Notes: a model not told the origin generated them from the letters alone. DNA of 42,396 nt from Nitrospira defluvii (GCA_011525625.1 WYAX01000018.1:1-42396); one strand, 5' to 3'; counted from the stretch's first letter, positions 17,038-28,993 are shown. Made by a program: numbers and translations.

Positions 17038-18315
17038 CTATGTATCCATGTCGAAGCCGGTATCGAGCAGGTTGGAAAGGCCTTCTCCGGTCACCGAGGA
17101 CTCGACCTGGTCTTGCAGCACGCGGTCGAGATCTACGGGGCCTTGCAACGACAGGGTTTCGATGTGGAAGCGGGCGTTGCGAACGGTGACCCATGGCCAG
17201 GCCCACCCCAGCGTCACCATAAGGAGGCCGATATTGCCAAGATACAGGGTGAACAGTGTCTGCCAGGTGATGGTCGATGAGAAGCGGGCTTCGCCGAAGA
17301 TGGTGTGATCCCAAAAATACTTCTGCTTCTGCCCCAACAGCCAGATCCACAAGGGGCCGAGCACGAAGGGAATCAACAGCAGCGTCAGTCCGGCATTGGT
17401 CAACTGGAATGCGAGCGCGAGACCGCAGAGCCCCAGTACGACGTATGTGGAAACCAGGGTGACGGCGAAGGGGAGCATGATGCCCGATCCGTGGCCGGTG
17501 AACCCAAAGCGTTGATTGCCGAAATAAGTGTGCGCGTGGAGAAAGGCCTGGCGTTGGGTTTGGAAGTACGGATAGTAGGTTCCCAAGGTAAGGAACGTGA
17601 ACGCCCAGCCCCGAGCATAGAGCTTCAGGAATTCAGTGGTGCGTCCTCGAAACGAGAATCGGATGCCTCGCCACGAGGTGCGTGCACAGCGATAGCGGCG
17701 CGCATTGACCGTGGCGATCGGAACATAGAGAAATAAGACGAGGCCGGCCAGCGCCTGTGACAGCAGATCGACCCATCGTGGAAGGTCAAGAACGCTGTGT
17801 GCGGCTCCCAATGAAACATAGGGAAGGCCGAACACCAGCATGGCCTTGAGGAAACCTTGGGAGAGTTCTTTGCCGGTGCCGTGGTAGGCGAAGCGATCGC
17901 TTCCAAACGCCGTATGACTGAAGAGGTAGCGGCGGATCTTCGCCTTTCCCCAAAAATGATAGACCCCAAGAGTGATGAGCGTCAGGCAGACGTTGACGAT
18001 CTGCATGCCAAGCAGGGTGCCGCCTGACCCACGAAAGGTGCCGTGCATGGTCGAAGGATGCTGCTGGTCCCGGTCGGAGTGATCCGGTGCGGGAGGAGTC
18101 TGGGCCTCGATGAGTGAGTGAAGCGCGGTCTGTCCGGCATCGATGGGTTGGGCCGTGGTCAGGACTGCAAAACGGGCCCCGCAGGTGCGACAGGTGCTAC
18201 GAGAGGCATTCGTCAATCGGTGTGCGTTGCGGATTCGATACTGGGCCTGGCAGCGGTGGCAGGTGATGGCAAGGGTGCCATGGCTGGTCTCGTTGGATAG
18301 GGGGGTGGTGGTCAT
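17038..18315 (-). CDS. YjgN-like DUF898 multi-pass membrane protein with N-terminal zinc ribbon
   Basis: A 425-residue protein. It opens with a zinc-ribbon of the MJ0042 kind (Cys-His-Arg-Cys near the start and Cys-Arg-Thr-Cys about 22 residues later), then after a linker comes the DUF898 region beginning with Phe-Arg-Gly-Ser-Gly-Gly. The motif Thr-Leu-Gly-x-Tyr-x-x-(Phe/Tyr) followed by a basic loop and Phe-Gly-(Ser/Asn)-x-Arg-Phe recurs, indicating internal repetition of the membrane unit, with about six to eight hydrophobic segments. Function unknown in the family. It sits between the ankyrin/TPR gene (3 bases upstream) and the M48 protease (2 bases downstream), so the three are almost certainly one transcript. 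Confidence 0.88.
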   Translation of the reverse strand: MTTTPLSNETSHGTLAITCHRCQAQYRIRNAHRLTNASRSTCRTCGARFAVLTTAQPIDAGQTALHSLIEAQTPPAPDHSDRDQQHPSTMHGTFRGSGGTLLGMQIVNVCLTLITLGVYHFWGKAKIRRYLFSHTAFGSDRFAYHGTGKELSQGFLKAMLVFGLPYVSLGAAHSVLDLPRWVDLLSQALAGLVLFLYVPIATVNARRYRCARTSWRGIRFSFRGRTTEFLKLYARGWAFTFLTLGTYYPYFQTQRQAFLHAHTYFGNQRFGFTGHGSGIMLPFAVTLVSTYVVLGLCGLALAFQLTNAGLTLLLIPFVLGPLWIWLLGQKQKYFWDHTIFGEARFSSTITWQTLFTLYLGNIGLLMVTLGWAWPWVTVRNARFHIETLSLQGPVDLDRVLQDQVESSVTGEGLSNLLDTGFDMDT

Positions 18316-18318
18316 GCG

Positions 18319-19632
18319 TCAACAGGCTGCCACATGTCCTAACGCGCAGGCTCGTTGAAGGCCCTTCAGAAAGCCGGCGTTGTCGCCTTGAGCCCGTTTG
18401 ACGAGCGCTCGTTCAACCTGTGCGCGTCCATGTTGTGGTTGTTGCGCGAGGAATTGATCCCACATCGCGAGCGCGGGCCGCCATTGTTTGCGTGCCGTAT
18501 AGACAGAGGTCGCCGCGCTGTAGGCCTCAAAGTAGGTGGGGTTCAGACGGATGGCGGCGTGAAAGGCGATCAGGGCTTCGTCGGGTTCGTTCTTTTGGAG
18601 CAGGGCGGTTCCGCGGCCGTAGTAGGCCTCATAGTCGTCCGGATCGAGATTCAAGGCTTCTGCAAAGGCAAAGAGTGCTCTGTCGGCATGCCCTTGTTTC
18701 TGATGTGCGAGGCCTTGGGCACGATGAGCCTTTGCCTGGGAGAACTCTCGTGCCCCGTGCGCGCGCAACAGGTCGATCAACTCCTGGTCATGTTCGTGTT
18801 GCGCGATCTCAAGCGCGGTTTCGTCATGGGTCTTCCGATTGACGGAGATCCCGTGCTCCAGGAGCGTTTGTGTGGCGGCCAGATGGCCGCTTCTGACGGC
18901 CCGGTGCAGGGCCGACTCCCCGAGGGTGGAGATGGCCCGGTGGTCCGCACCATGGCGTAGCAGGGCGGCGATGGTGTCGGCATGGCCTTCTTCCGCTGCC
19001 GCAAGCAGCGGAGTGTAGCCCAGTTTCCCGCGCGCATTGGGATTGGCGCCCCGATTCAAGAGCAGGGTGACGACCGCTGTCCGTCCCCGTTTCGATGCTT
19101 CATACAGCGCAGTACGTCGATTGCCATTGGGTTGGTCGACGGGGGCTCCATCATCGAGAAGGGAGGCGGCGAGAGGAAGATCTCCGCGCGCTGCGGCGAG
19201 ATGCAGCGGTGTCCACCCATTGGCTTTCACAATCACGGGCGACAGGACGAGCGCATCGACATCGTATGGATCGTGAATGGTGGTGATTTGGCCGAACATC
19301 CAGAACCCCAGGGTGGAGAGTAGGACGTAATTCAACAGACACGCGAGGGTGGCCACCGCAAGGCCCGCGATTCGACACGACAGATCAATTGAAGGCGGAG
19401 CGGTCGATCTCTGTCGATCGATGAGTGCTACATCGGTTTCTTGCGTCCTCCGGTTGAGGACCAGAAGATTTTCGCGACAGGACGGGCAGGCGACCTGATG
19501 GAGGAGACGCCCTGGGGCTGGAGCACAGGACGTGACTGCCTGGCAAAACGGGCAGGTGACGGTCTGTGCCGGGGCAAGCGGTGCGGACAGGGAGGAGGCC
19601 GGGGGGGCCGTGCCTGGGAGAACGGGAGCCAT
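18319..19632 (-). CDS. Membrane-anchored zinc-ribbon, ankyrin and TPR protein
   Basis: A 437-residue mosaic protein. The first 30 residues are Ala/Pro-rich; a zinc ribbon follows (Cys-Pro-Phe-Cys and, about 22 residues on, Cys-Pro-Ser-Cys), then one hydrophobic segment near 88-115. The middle holds about five ankyrin repeats with Gly-Trp-Thr-Pro-Leu-His-Leu-Ala-Ala, Gly-Tyr-Thr-Pro-Leu-Leu-Ala-Ala and Glu-Ser-Ala-Leu-His-Arg-Ala-Val. The C-terminal third is three TPR units with Asn-Leu-Asp-Pro-Asp-Asp and Arg-Leu-Asn-Pro-Thr-Tyr. Both repeat types bind other proteins. First gene of the cluster with the DUF898 protein and M48 protease, so it could present substrates to that protease; this is inference. 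Confidence 0.85.
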   Translation of the reverse strand: MAPVLPGTAPPASSLSAPLAPAQTVTCPFCQAVTSCAPAPGRLLHQVACPSCRENLLVLNRRTQETDVALIDRQRSTAPPSIDLSCRIAGLAVATLACLLNYVLLSTLGFWMFGQITTIHDPYDVDALVLSPVIVKANGWTPLHLAAARGDLPLAASLLDDGAPVDQPNGNRRTALYEASKRGRTAVVTLLLNRGANPNARGKLGYTPLLAAAEEGHADTIAALLRHGADHRAISTLGESALHRAVRSGHLAATQTLLEHGISVNRKTHDETALEIAQHEHDQELIDLLRAHGAREFSQAKAHRAQGLAHQKQGHADRALFAFAEALNLDPDDYEAYYGRGTALLQKNEPDEALIAFHAAIRLNPTYFEAYSAATSVYTARKQWRPALAMWDQFLAQQPQHGRAQVERALVKRAQGDNAGFLKGLQRACALGHVAAC

Positions 19633-19801
19633 GGTGCCTTACCACCCTTCACCCGGGCGTACGCTGGACGGTCCGGTCAGTGGAACGATCGGTGATCACT
19701 CAAAAGGATAGCGCAAAACGCGAGGAGCGCAACCGGATGGCGCGCTACCCCTGGCCGTCCGCAGGATCTCGTTCGCCGGGGCTGCTGACAGGACTGAGGG
19801 C

Positions 19802-21457
19802 TTAGGCAGGGGGGAAGCGGGTAATGGTAACAGGGGTATAGGTCAGCTGGGGGCCGTCGGTGTGCCGGTGGCTGATGGTGTGGCGAAGCCAGGCTGTGTC
19901 GTTTCGTGTCGGGAAGTCGGCTCGATAGTGGGCTCCCCGGCTCTCTTCCCGTCCCAAGGCGCCGGCGACGATGGTCTCCGCAATCTCCAGCAGACACTGC
20001 AACTCCAGCGCCTGAATCAGGTCGGTATTGAAAATCTGGCCTTTGTCCTGCACACACATGTGTCGGGCACGCAGCTGTAACGACTGGATAGCGGCTCGAG
20101 CCTCCTGCATGGACTGTTTGGTGCGGAAGATGCCGAGATTGAGACTCATGGTTTTCCCGAGATCGTCCCGAATGTGCCAGGCCCGCTCCGGACCGGGATT
20201 GGCGAACAAGGCCTTGATGCGTTGTGTTTCGTCCTGCAGGTGCGTGTCGGGGATGGCCGGAAAGTGACAGTCGCGGATGGATTCGGCCGCTCTGATGCCG
20301 GCCCGACGTCCGAAGACGATCGTTTCCAGGAGTGAATTGCCGCCCAGCCGGTTGGCTCCGTGCACACTCACACAGGCACATTCACCGGCGGCGAAGAGTC
20401 CGGGAAGGTCGGTTTCCCCCCAGGCGTTGGCCTTCACGCCGCCCATCTGGTAGTGGGCGCCGGGGCGGATCGGGATGGGCGTTTCGATCGGATCGAGCCC
20501 TGCAAACTCCATGGCCAGTTCCCTGATTTGAGGCAGCCGTTCCAGAATCTTGGTGCGCCCCAGGTGCCGAAGGTCGAGTAACACGCAGCCGTCGACGCCC
20601 CGCCCTTCTTGGATTTCCTGCCCGATGGCCAGCGACACGGTCGAGCGGGTGGCCAGTTCCATTTGTTCCGGCGCATACCGCTTCATGAACCGCTCTCCCA
20701 GCGTATTCAGCAGATAGCCGCCTTCCCCGCGCGCCCCTTCTGTAATCAGAATACCGGTGTCTTTTAATGTGGTCGGGTGAAACTGGACGAATTCCATGTC
20801 CTCCAGCGGTACGCCGGCCCGGTAGGCCAAGGCCATGCCATCACCGGTATTGATGACGGCGTTGGTGCTGGTGGAGAACACGCGACCGCTCCCCCCGGTG
20901 GCGAGAATCACAGCTTTGGCCCGCAACACGTGCAACCCGCCGCGGACGACGTCCCACGCAACGACCCCACAGCAGCGTCCTTCTTCAACGAGCAAGGCCG
21001 TGACATACCATTCTTCGTAGACTTTGCAGCCCCGTTTCATTAGCTGTTCGTACATGGCATGCAACAGGGCATGTCCGGTGCGGTCGGCGGCGTAGCAGGT
21101 TCGGGGATACCCGGCTCCGCCGAACGGTCGCTGCGCGATATGTCCATCCGGGGTGCGGCTGAAGATCACTCCCATACGTTCCAGTTCGAGAATGTCCTGT
21201 GGGGCCTCCTTGCACATGGCTTCGATGGCATCTTGGTCGCCGAGATAGAGGCCGCCTTTGGCCGTGTCATAGGCATGAGCCTCCCACGAGTCTTCGGTAC
21301 CGATGGCGGCGTTGATCCCGCCTTGTGCGGCGACCGAATGGCTGCGGACCGGGTGAACCTTGGAGAGGAGTGCGACATGAACGTCGGGCGGGACGGCAAT
21401 CGCCGCGCGCATGCCGGCAAGCCCTGCTCCGACAATGAGGATGTCATGTGTGATCAT
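19802..21457 (-). CDS. sdhA: Succinate dehydrogenase/fumarate reductase flavoprotein subunit
   Basis: Oxidises succinate to fumarate, or the reverse, on a covalently bound FAD. The 551 residues start with the dinucleotide-binding Gly-Ala-Gly-Leu-Ala-Gly (10-15); His40 in Arg-Ser-His-Ser is the covalent FAD site. Active-site segments Phe-His-Pro-Thr, Glu-Gly-Ala-Arg-Gly-Glu-Gly-Gly, Gly-Ala-His-Tyr-x-Met-Gly-Gly and His-Gly-Ala-Asn-Arg-Leu-Gly-Gly-Asn are present. The C-terminus resembles SdhA rather than L-aspartate oxidase, though NadB cannot be excluded. No iron-sulfur or membrane subunit gene is nearby, so the rest of the complex must be encoded elsewhere. It is divergent from gcvP across about 200 bases. 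Confidence 0.88.
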   Translation of the reverse strand: MITHDILIVGAGLAGMRAAIAVPPDVHVALLSKVHPVRSHSVAAQGGINAAIGTEDSWEAHAYDTAKGGLYLGDQDAIEAMCKEAPQDILELERMGVIFSRTPDGHIAQRPFGGAGYPRTCYAADRTGHALLHAMYEQLMKRGCKVYEEWYVTALLVEEGRCCGVVAWDVVRGGLHVLRAKAVILATGGSGRVFSTSTNAVINTGDGMALAYRAGVPLEDMEFVQFHPTTLKDTGILITEGARGEGGYLLNTLGERFMKRYAPEQMELATRSTVSLAIGQEIQEGRGVDGCVLLDLRHLGRTKILERLPQIRELAMEFAGLDPIETPIPIRPGAHYQMGGVKANAWGETDLPGLFAAGECACVSVHGANRLGGNSLLETIVFGRRAGIRAAESIRDCHFPAIPDTHLQDETQRIKALFANPGPERAWHIRDDLGKTMSLNLGIFRTKQSMQEARAAIQSLQLRARHMCVQDKGQIFNTDLIQALELQCLLEIAETIVAGALGREESRGAHYRADFPTRNDTAWLRHTISHRHTDGPQLTYTPVTITRFPPA

Positions 21458-21659
21458 GGGTCGTCCTGTGTTGGCGCCGGTTCGACAGTCGACTGCATCC
21501 TACGCCGGGAGTCGCTGTCACTATTACGCTATGAAATTTGGGAAAACAAGCGACGAGAGTCGCGTGCCGAATGCTTGGAAAAATCCCTGCTGCATGATAG
21601 GGTACCCGTTGCTGCGTCGGATGGACGAGTGCGTCAACTTCTAGCAGGATTTCACCCCC

Positions 21660-24531
<2,872 letters not shown>

Positions 24532-24545
<14 letters not shown>

Positions 24546-25191
24546 TCGGTGTTCACGCCGCGCAGTGAGACCTGGGCCTGTCGTAGGTCTCCGGCGGCGC
24601 GGGTATGCCATCGTTCAGGTCGCCGTTGCGACCCTCTCGCTCACCGTGCCCCTTACCGCACCGACCAGGGCCTCTTCGGACCCGGTGGCCATGGATGAAC
24701 CGGCTGCCGAGACTCGCCCGATTGAGATCGTGGCCGGTGTGGTGTACCCCGCGGGAACCCGTTTATCCATCCCCGGGACTGCGTGGTCGTTTGTGGTTCC
24801 CGCACATTGGCAGAGCAGTCGGCCGAACGATGCCGATATGCCGTTTCTCACTCCGGAGGAGGGGAAGGACCTTGGCATGCTGTTCCCCTTGACCGGGACG
24901 ACGCGCGAGTCGGTTCGTGAGCAGATGAGTGAGCCGTTGTCGTTGCTCCATGGTATCTCATTCGTCCCTGCCGGTTCACAAATCGAGAACGAGACGTCCA
25001 TTGCGCAATCCTATCAAGGGGAGGACATGGCTGGGCGCGCCCTGGCGGTGCTCGGTCCTGGAGCTGTGGCGGTGATCTATTTTCTCATGGGTCCTCCCCA
25101 TGATGCGGCCCTGTTCCCGTCGGTTCTAGAGCAACTCGGAGAATCGACGCACTTCGGTGTGCCGGGCGCCGAACGCGGTCCGGGCTTGTAA
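24532..25191 (+). CDS. Unrecognised exported protein downstream of gcvP
   Basis: A 219-residue protein with a basic N-terminus and a hydrophobic stretch ([10 protein letters not shown]) ending in a signal-peptidase-like Thr-Arg-Ala-Ser-Ser, so it is probably periplasmic. The mature part contains [12 protein letters not shown], reminiscent of small secreted proteins that bind or process other proteins, but I recognise no family. The ATG at 24532 overlaps the gcvP end by 14 bases; longer in-frame starts lie deep inside gcvP and are unlikely. The ribosome site is weak. Confidence 0.6.
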
Positions 25192-25265
25192 TTGAATATC
25201 ATTGAGGTGCGAGGGGCCATCATTCGGTCCCCCCATGCCACGGCAGCGCAGTCTAGCGGCACAGC

Positions 25266-26261
25266 ATGTTGAAGAATCCTCCCTTGAAGGTCATCATCGA
25301 TACAGATCCTGGGGTTGATGATGCACTGGCGATTCTGCTGGCCTTGGCTTCACCGGAATTGGACGTGGTGGGCATCACCACGGTTTGCGGGAACGTGCCG
25401 GTCGGACAGGGGACAAAGAATCTGTTCCGTCTTCTGAACCAGCTGAGTCCCCCGGCGGGTCTGCTGGTGGGCCAGGGTGCCGCCCGTCCGTTGGAAGAAG
25501 ACCTCATCACGGCTCTCCAGGTTCATGGGAGTGATGGGCTGGGTGAGTTGGATGGTGCGTTGACGCCAGGAGGTGTGCCGCGGTACCCGGCAGTGCGGTT
25601 GCCCCAAATGTTGCCCACGGCGCAGGATGTGTGGAATGAGTGTATTCGCCGTTATCCCGATGAGGTGACACTGATCACTCTGGGGCCCTTGACGAATGTC
25701 GCCGTGGCCTTGAAGGTCAATCCCCTGACGGTCCGGAAGTTCCGGGCAGTGGTGGCGATGGGCGGTGCGATCGGCGTCCCCGGTAACATTTCCCCGGTGG
25801 CGGAATTTAATATGTATGTCGATCCGCATGCGGCGCATCGGGTGTTTCATGCGTCGCTTCCCCTGACCCTCGTCCCCCTCGACGTGACGACCCGTGTCGG
25901 GGTGACCAGAGCCGGGTTGGAAGCCTGGGTCGCTGGATCCCCTCACCCGATCGGGCGCCTGCTGACAGACATGACCTCCAAGGCGTTCGACTTCGCGGAG
26001 CAGGTCGAAGGTCACGGGTTCCTGTACTTCCATGACCCGGTTGCCATACTGTCGGCCATCGATGCGTCGTTGATGAAGACGGAGCCGCTGCATGTGGACA
26101 TTGAGATGGTCGGACGGGTATCGCGTGGGGCGACGGTGGCCGATCGCCGATCCCGGAAGCCTGAGGAACGGGCGACTCCCAACATGCACGTTGCGGTCGA
26201 CATCGACGCCGATCGGGCAGTGCATCTTCTCCGCACCCGACTCTGCCCATGGTCGTCGTAA
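25266..26261 (+). CDS. Inosine-uridine preferring nucleoside hydrolase
   Basis: Hydrolyses the N-glycosidic bond of ribonucleosides, releasing base and ribose. The 331 residues carry the calcium-binding signature Asp-Thr-Asp-Pro-Gly-Val-Asp-Asp-Ala near the start, the Gly-Pro-Leu-Thr-Asn-Val-Ala segment, a Met-Gly-Gly-Ala segment and the C-terminal His-Asp-Pro-Val-Ala motif with the third calcium ligand. The substrate range (purine, pyrimidine or both) cannot be told. The gene overlaps the ribokinase gene by 13 bases, so the freed ribose is probably phosphorylated at once. No signal peptide, so it acts in the cytoplasm. Confidence 0.93.
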   Translation: MLKNPPLKVIIDTDPGVDDALAILLALASPELDVVGITTVCGNVPVGQGTKNLFRLLNQLSPPAGLLVGQGAARPLEEDLITALQVHGSDGLGELDGALTPGGVPRYPAVRLPQMLPTAQDVWNECIRRYPDEVTLITLGPLTNVAVALKVNPLTVRKFRAVVAMGGAIGVPGNISPVAEFNMYVDPHAAHRVFHASLPLTLVPLDVTTRVGVTRAGLEAWVAGSPHPIGRLLTDMTSKAFDFAEQVEGHGFLYFHDPVAILSAIDASLMKTEPLHVDIEMVGRVSRGATVADRRSRKPEERATPNMHVAVDIDADRAVHLLRTRLCPWSS

Positions 26262-27160
26262 TCGGCTCCAGTAATATTGACCTGACCGCGACCGTAGACC
26301 GTTTTCCGGCTCGCGGCGAAACCCTGTTCGGTCAACGCTTTGTCCAGTCATTCGGCGGCAAGGGGGCGAACCAGGCCGTTGCGGCATCTCGTGCCGGGGC
26401 GGAGGTTCGCTTCTTGAGCAAGGTGGGGCCGGATGCGCACGGCGACTTGATTGCAGCGCATCTACGGGCAGAGGGTCTGTCGCAACAGGCGTTGTTGCGT
26501 GATGCCGACGCGCCGACCGGGGTGGCAATGATTGTGGTCGACGGCGTCGGCGACAATCAGATCGTGGTAGTTCCAGGAAGCAATCACCGCCTCACGGCAG
26601 CGGATGTTCGTCAACATGCCGCACTGATGGCCGATGCTCGTGTGCTCCTTCTTCAAATGGAAATCTTGCTGGAGGCCGTTGAAGAGGCCTTACGGTTGGC
26701 GAAGCAGCATGGGCTGACGACGATCCTCAATCCTGCCCCTGCCCGTCCCTTGTCGCCAGAGCTGCTGAAGCTGGTAGATATTCTGACGCCAAACGAAACC
26801 GAGGTACGCACGCTGACCGGAGTGACAGATCCGGCGGAGGGTGCGTGCCGTTTGGCATTGCAAGGAGGAGGAACCGTCGTGGTGACCTGTGGCGACCAGG
26901 GAGCGATCCTCTCACGCGGCAAGAAGCCGACGCACGTGCCGACGTTTATCGTCGAGGCCATTGATTCCACTGGGGCCGGTGATGCCTTTAACGGTGTCCT
27001 AGCCTGTGCGCTTGCTGAAGGGGCTGAGCTCGAGGCGGCATTGGAAAGGGCGAGTGCTGCCGGTGCGTTGGCTACGACGACAGCGGGTGCGCAAGCGTCA
27101 ATGCCAAGGAGAGGTGACATCGATCGGCTGTGTCAGTTTGGGACGAAGCGGATGCGGTGA
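26249..27160 (+). CDS. rbsK: Ribokinase
   Basis: PfkB-family kinase phosphorylating ribose to ribose 5-phosphate. It has 303 residues with the substrate signature Gly-Gly-Lys-Gly-Ala-Asn-Gln-Ala near 36-43, a Pro-Asn-Glu-Thr-Glu segment and the catalytic C-terminal motif Asp-Ser-Thr-Gly-Ala-Gly-Asp-Ala-Phe with base Asp245. The start overlaps the end of the nucleoside hydrolase gene, so the two are translationally coupled and form a ribonucleoside salvage pair. No ribose transporter or repressor genes are present nearby, which supports ribose coming from nucleosides inside the cell. Confidence 0.94.
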   Translation: MVVVIGSSNIDLTATVDRFPARGETLFGQRFVQSFGGKGANQAVAASRAGAEVRFLSKVGPDAHGDLIAAHLRAEGLSQQALLRDADAPTGVAMIVVDGVGDNQIVVVPGSNHRLTAADVRQHAALMADARVLLLQMEILLEAVEEALRLAKQHGLTTILNPAPARPLSPELLKLVDILTPNETEVRTLTGVTDPAEGACRLALQGGGTVVVTCGDQGAILSRGKKPTHVPTFIVEAIDSTGAGDAFNGVLACALAEGAELEAALERASAAGALATTTAGAQASMPRRGDIDRLCQFGTKRMR

Positions 27161-27213
27161 GTGTTGTGTGGAGGATACCGTCGTGGCCTGTTGGTCGGCT
27201 CAGCCCGGCGCGA

Positions 27214-27855
27214 CTAATTGCCTTTGGCCGATTGCGATCGGAGCTGTGAGAGGACCTGTTGTGCTTCGGGAATGAAATCGACGCGGTGCAGGCTTTGTGC
27301 GAGATCCAGTGCTTTGACGGCGATGGCGAGCGCTTCCTCGTGCCGCCCACCGGCACAGTAGCTTTTTGCCAAGCTTAAGCGGGCGTTGACCGCCGCCGGT
27401 TCCCGGCTGATCACGTGACGCAGGAGCGATTCCCCTTTTTCTTTATCCCCACCCAGGAAACCCGGAACGCGAGTCAGCACGGTGCCCTTGGCCGACAGGG
27501 CATCCAAATGGTCCGGGGCCAGTTCGAGGGTACGATTCAACTCCCTCATCATCCGACGGAATCCAAACAGCGACGTGAGGCTTTCTCCGTCGACCCGCAG
27601 TTGCTCCCCGAGGTTACAGAACAGCGCAAAGTGTGCATCCGCTGACGAGTCGTCTGCCGCGACTGCCTGTTCCCCGAACGCCTGGCCGGAGGCGAAATGC
27701 TGGATCCGCTCGGCGCGCGTGTCCGCAAGACGACCCAGGGCACATTCGTGCATGGCATTCGTGGTCAATTGGTGCGCTGCTGTACCCGCAGATGCCTGTT
27801 CGTGAATGCATGCAAGACTAACAGTCAGGAGGATCGCGTAGGCAGAAAGTTTCAT
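27214..27855 (-). CDS. Exported TPR-like protein
   Basis: A 213-residue protein with an N-terminal signal peptide (basic start, then Ala-Ile-Leu-Leu-Thr-Val-Ser-Leu-Ala, cleaved near Ala-Ser-Ala). The rest is helical, with TPR-type units such as Glu-Leu-Ala-Pro-Asp-His-Leu-Asp-Ala and a Phe-Leu-Gly-Gly-Asp-Lys segment resembling TPR proteins associated with periplasmic transport components. The first half contains many His, Ala and Gln residues. No enzyme motif. Probably a periplasmic protein-binding scaffold. Single gene, convergent with rbsK. Confidence 0.75.
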   Translation of the reverse strand: MKLSAYAILLTVSLACIHEQASAGTAAHQLTTNAMHECALGRLADTRAERIQHFASGQAFGEQAVAADDSSADAHFALFCNLGEQLRVDGESLTSLFGFRRMMRELNRTLELAPDHLDALSAKGTVLTRVPGFLGGDKEKGESLLRHVISREPAAVNARLSLAKSYCAGGRHEEALAIAVKALDLAQSLHRVDFIPEAQQVLSQLRSQSAKGN

Positions 27856-27907
27856 GGGGTATAGGTTGCGTATGGTGTAAGAAAATTGACGGGGATGGTA
27901 CAGGAAA

Positions 27908-28492
27908 TCAACGACTGAATTCTAGTGTATCAGATGGCGGGCTCTCACCGGTTGTTGGAGGATGCGTGGGAGCGACTACCTGTGCCAGCATCCGAAAGGC
28001 CTCGAGCATTGAGTGATAGGAATAGGCGGCGTTCCGTCCGCTGGGATTCGGGAGCAGCACGACACGGGCATCGACAAGCGTCACTGCCTGCAGGCCCGGG
28101 CGCGGTGCGGGTTGTCTGGGTTCAAGCGGGAACAGCGCCGGGTAGAGAGTCATGCCGAGCAGGGCGACCACACGCGGGCGGTAGCGGCGAATTTTCTGTC
28201 GCAATACCTGTCGTCCGCTTGCCAGATCTCGAGCGGTCAGATCGGCCAGTCCTGCAGTGGGGCGTGACGCCAAATTGGTGAGTCCCAGGCCCCACTGAGG
28301 CAGTCGTCCATCGTCTCGATAGTTCAGCCGTTCAGGCACCAGATTCGCCTCATACAACAATTTCCAAAAACGGTTCGACGGCCCGGCGTAGTGATGCCCG
28401 AGAGCAGCTGAGCGCAATCCCGGGTTGATGCCCACAAAGAGAATGCGCAGCTCAGTGGCAAGATGGTCGGGCAGGGGTTGTCGTCTGGGCAT
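27908..28492 (-). CDS. mug: Mismatch-specific uracil/thymine-DNA glycosylase (Mug/TDG family)
   Basis: Removes uracil (and thymine or ethenocytosine, in the family) from mismatches with guanine, starting base-excision repair. The 194-residue protein has motif 1 Gly-Ile-Asn-Pro-Gly (21-25), which activates the water molecule, the Gly-Pro-Ser-Asn-Arg-Phe-Trp segment, and motif 2 Asn149-Pro-Ser-Gly-Arg-Asn, which inserts into the duplex and reads the guanine. The start at 28492 matches the usual N-terminus; upstream in-frame starts would add about 70 residues of unlike composition. The ribosome site is weak. It stands alone and is divergent from the small repeat-protein gene. Confidence 0.9.
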   Translation of the reverse strand: MPRRQPLPDHLATELRILFVGINPGLRSAALGHHYAGPSNRFWKLLYEANLVPERLNYRDDGRLPQWGLGLTNLASRPTAGLADLTARDLASGRQVLRQKIRRYRPRVVALLGMTLYPALFPLEPRQPAPRPGLQAVTLVDARVVLLPNPSGRNAAYSYHSMLEAFRMLAQVVAPTHPPTTGESPPSDTLEFSR

Positions 28493-28683
28493 GATGAGTC
28501 GAACGCCTTGCTGGGTCGGATGTGAGGAGTTTCGTGCGCGAGCGTGCCTCCGCTGTCCGTTTTGAATCGGGTGATGAGGCGGTTTAGTCTCGATCAGGCT
28601 ATTCTGCCACAGAGCCGCAGAATGTTTCTCGGGGCGACAGGAGAGATCTCTGAGTGGAAATCTAGAAAAACAAGGAGTTAGGC

Positions 28684-28740
28684 ATGGGCACCCATACGGC
28701 AAGGACCTTGCTTAACGCAAGGCCCGTCGGTGGTCGGTAA
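28684..28740 (+). CDS. Possible 18-codon leader peptide upstream of the lysine-rich repeat gene
   Basis: A short ATG frame with a good AAGGAG site six bases upstream ends 28 bases before the repeat-protein start. Within it CCTTGC-TTAAC-GCAAGG (28706-28722) can form a 6-bp hairpin. Arg and Gly codons are common, but there is no clear regulatory amino-acid run. It may be a translated leader; expression is not shown. Confidence 0.3.
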   Translation: MGTHTARTLLNARPVGGR

Positions 28741-28768
28741 CTTCAAACCTAACAGGAGGTACGTCAGT

Positions 28769-28993
28769 ATGAAGAAGATGATGTTGACGGTCATGGCAGC
28801 TGCGATGTTGGTTGCCTTCAGCGCTCCTTCGTTTGCCGGCGATGATAAGAAGAAAGACGAGAAGAAGGGCGGCCACTTCTCCCAGACGGTCTTCGGTGAC
28901 GACAAGAAGAAAGACGAGAAGAAGGGGGGGCACCTCTCCCAGACCGTGTTCGGCGATGACAAGAAGAAGGACGAGAAGAAGGGCGGCCACTAA
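28769..28993 (+). CDS. Exported lysine-rich tandem-repeat microprotein
   Basis: A 74-residue protein with a clear signal peptide (Met-Lys-Lys-Met-Met, a hydrophobic core, cleavage after Phe-Ala) and a mature part made almost wholly of a 19-residue repeat: Gly-Asp-Asp-Lys-Lys-Lys-Asp-Glu-Lys-Lys-Gly-Gly-His, then (Phe/Leu)-Ser-Gln-Thr-Val-Phe. There are two full copies and a third that stops at the His. The DNA units of 57 bases are nearly identical too, so the array expanded recently or is kept uniform. The strong AGGAGG site and downstream terminator suggest good expression. Alternating Lys and Asp/Glu with His-ended units suggests a soluble, unfolded polymer- or metal-binding peptide. I recognise no family. 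Confidence 0.8.
   Translation: MKKMMLTVMAAAMLVAFSAPSFAGDDKKKDEKKGGHFSQTVFGDDKKKDEKKGGHLSQTVFGDDKKKDEKKGGH

Noticed and set aside
21458..21659. Glycine riboswitch upstream of gcvP
   Set aside because: I looked for the paired glycine aptamer pattern and did not see it; only short palindromes are present.
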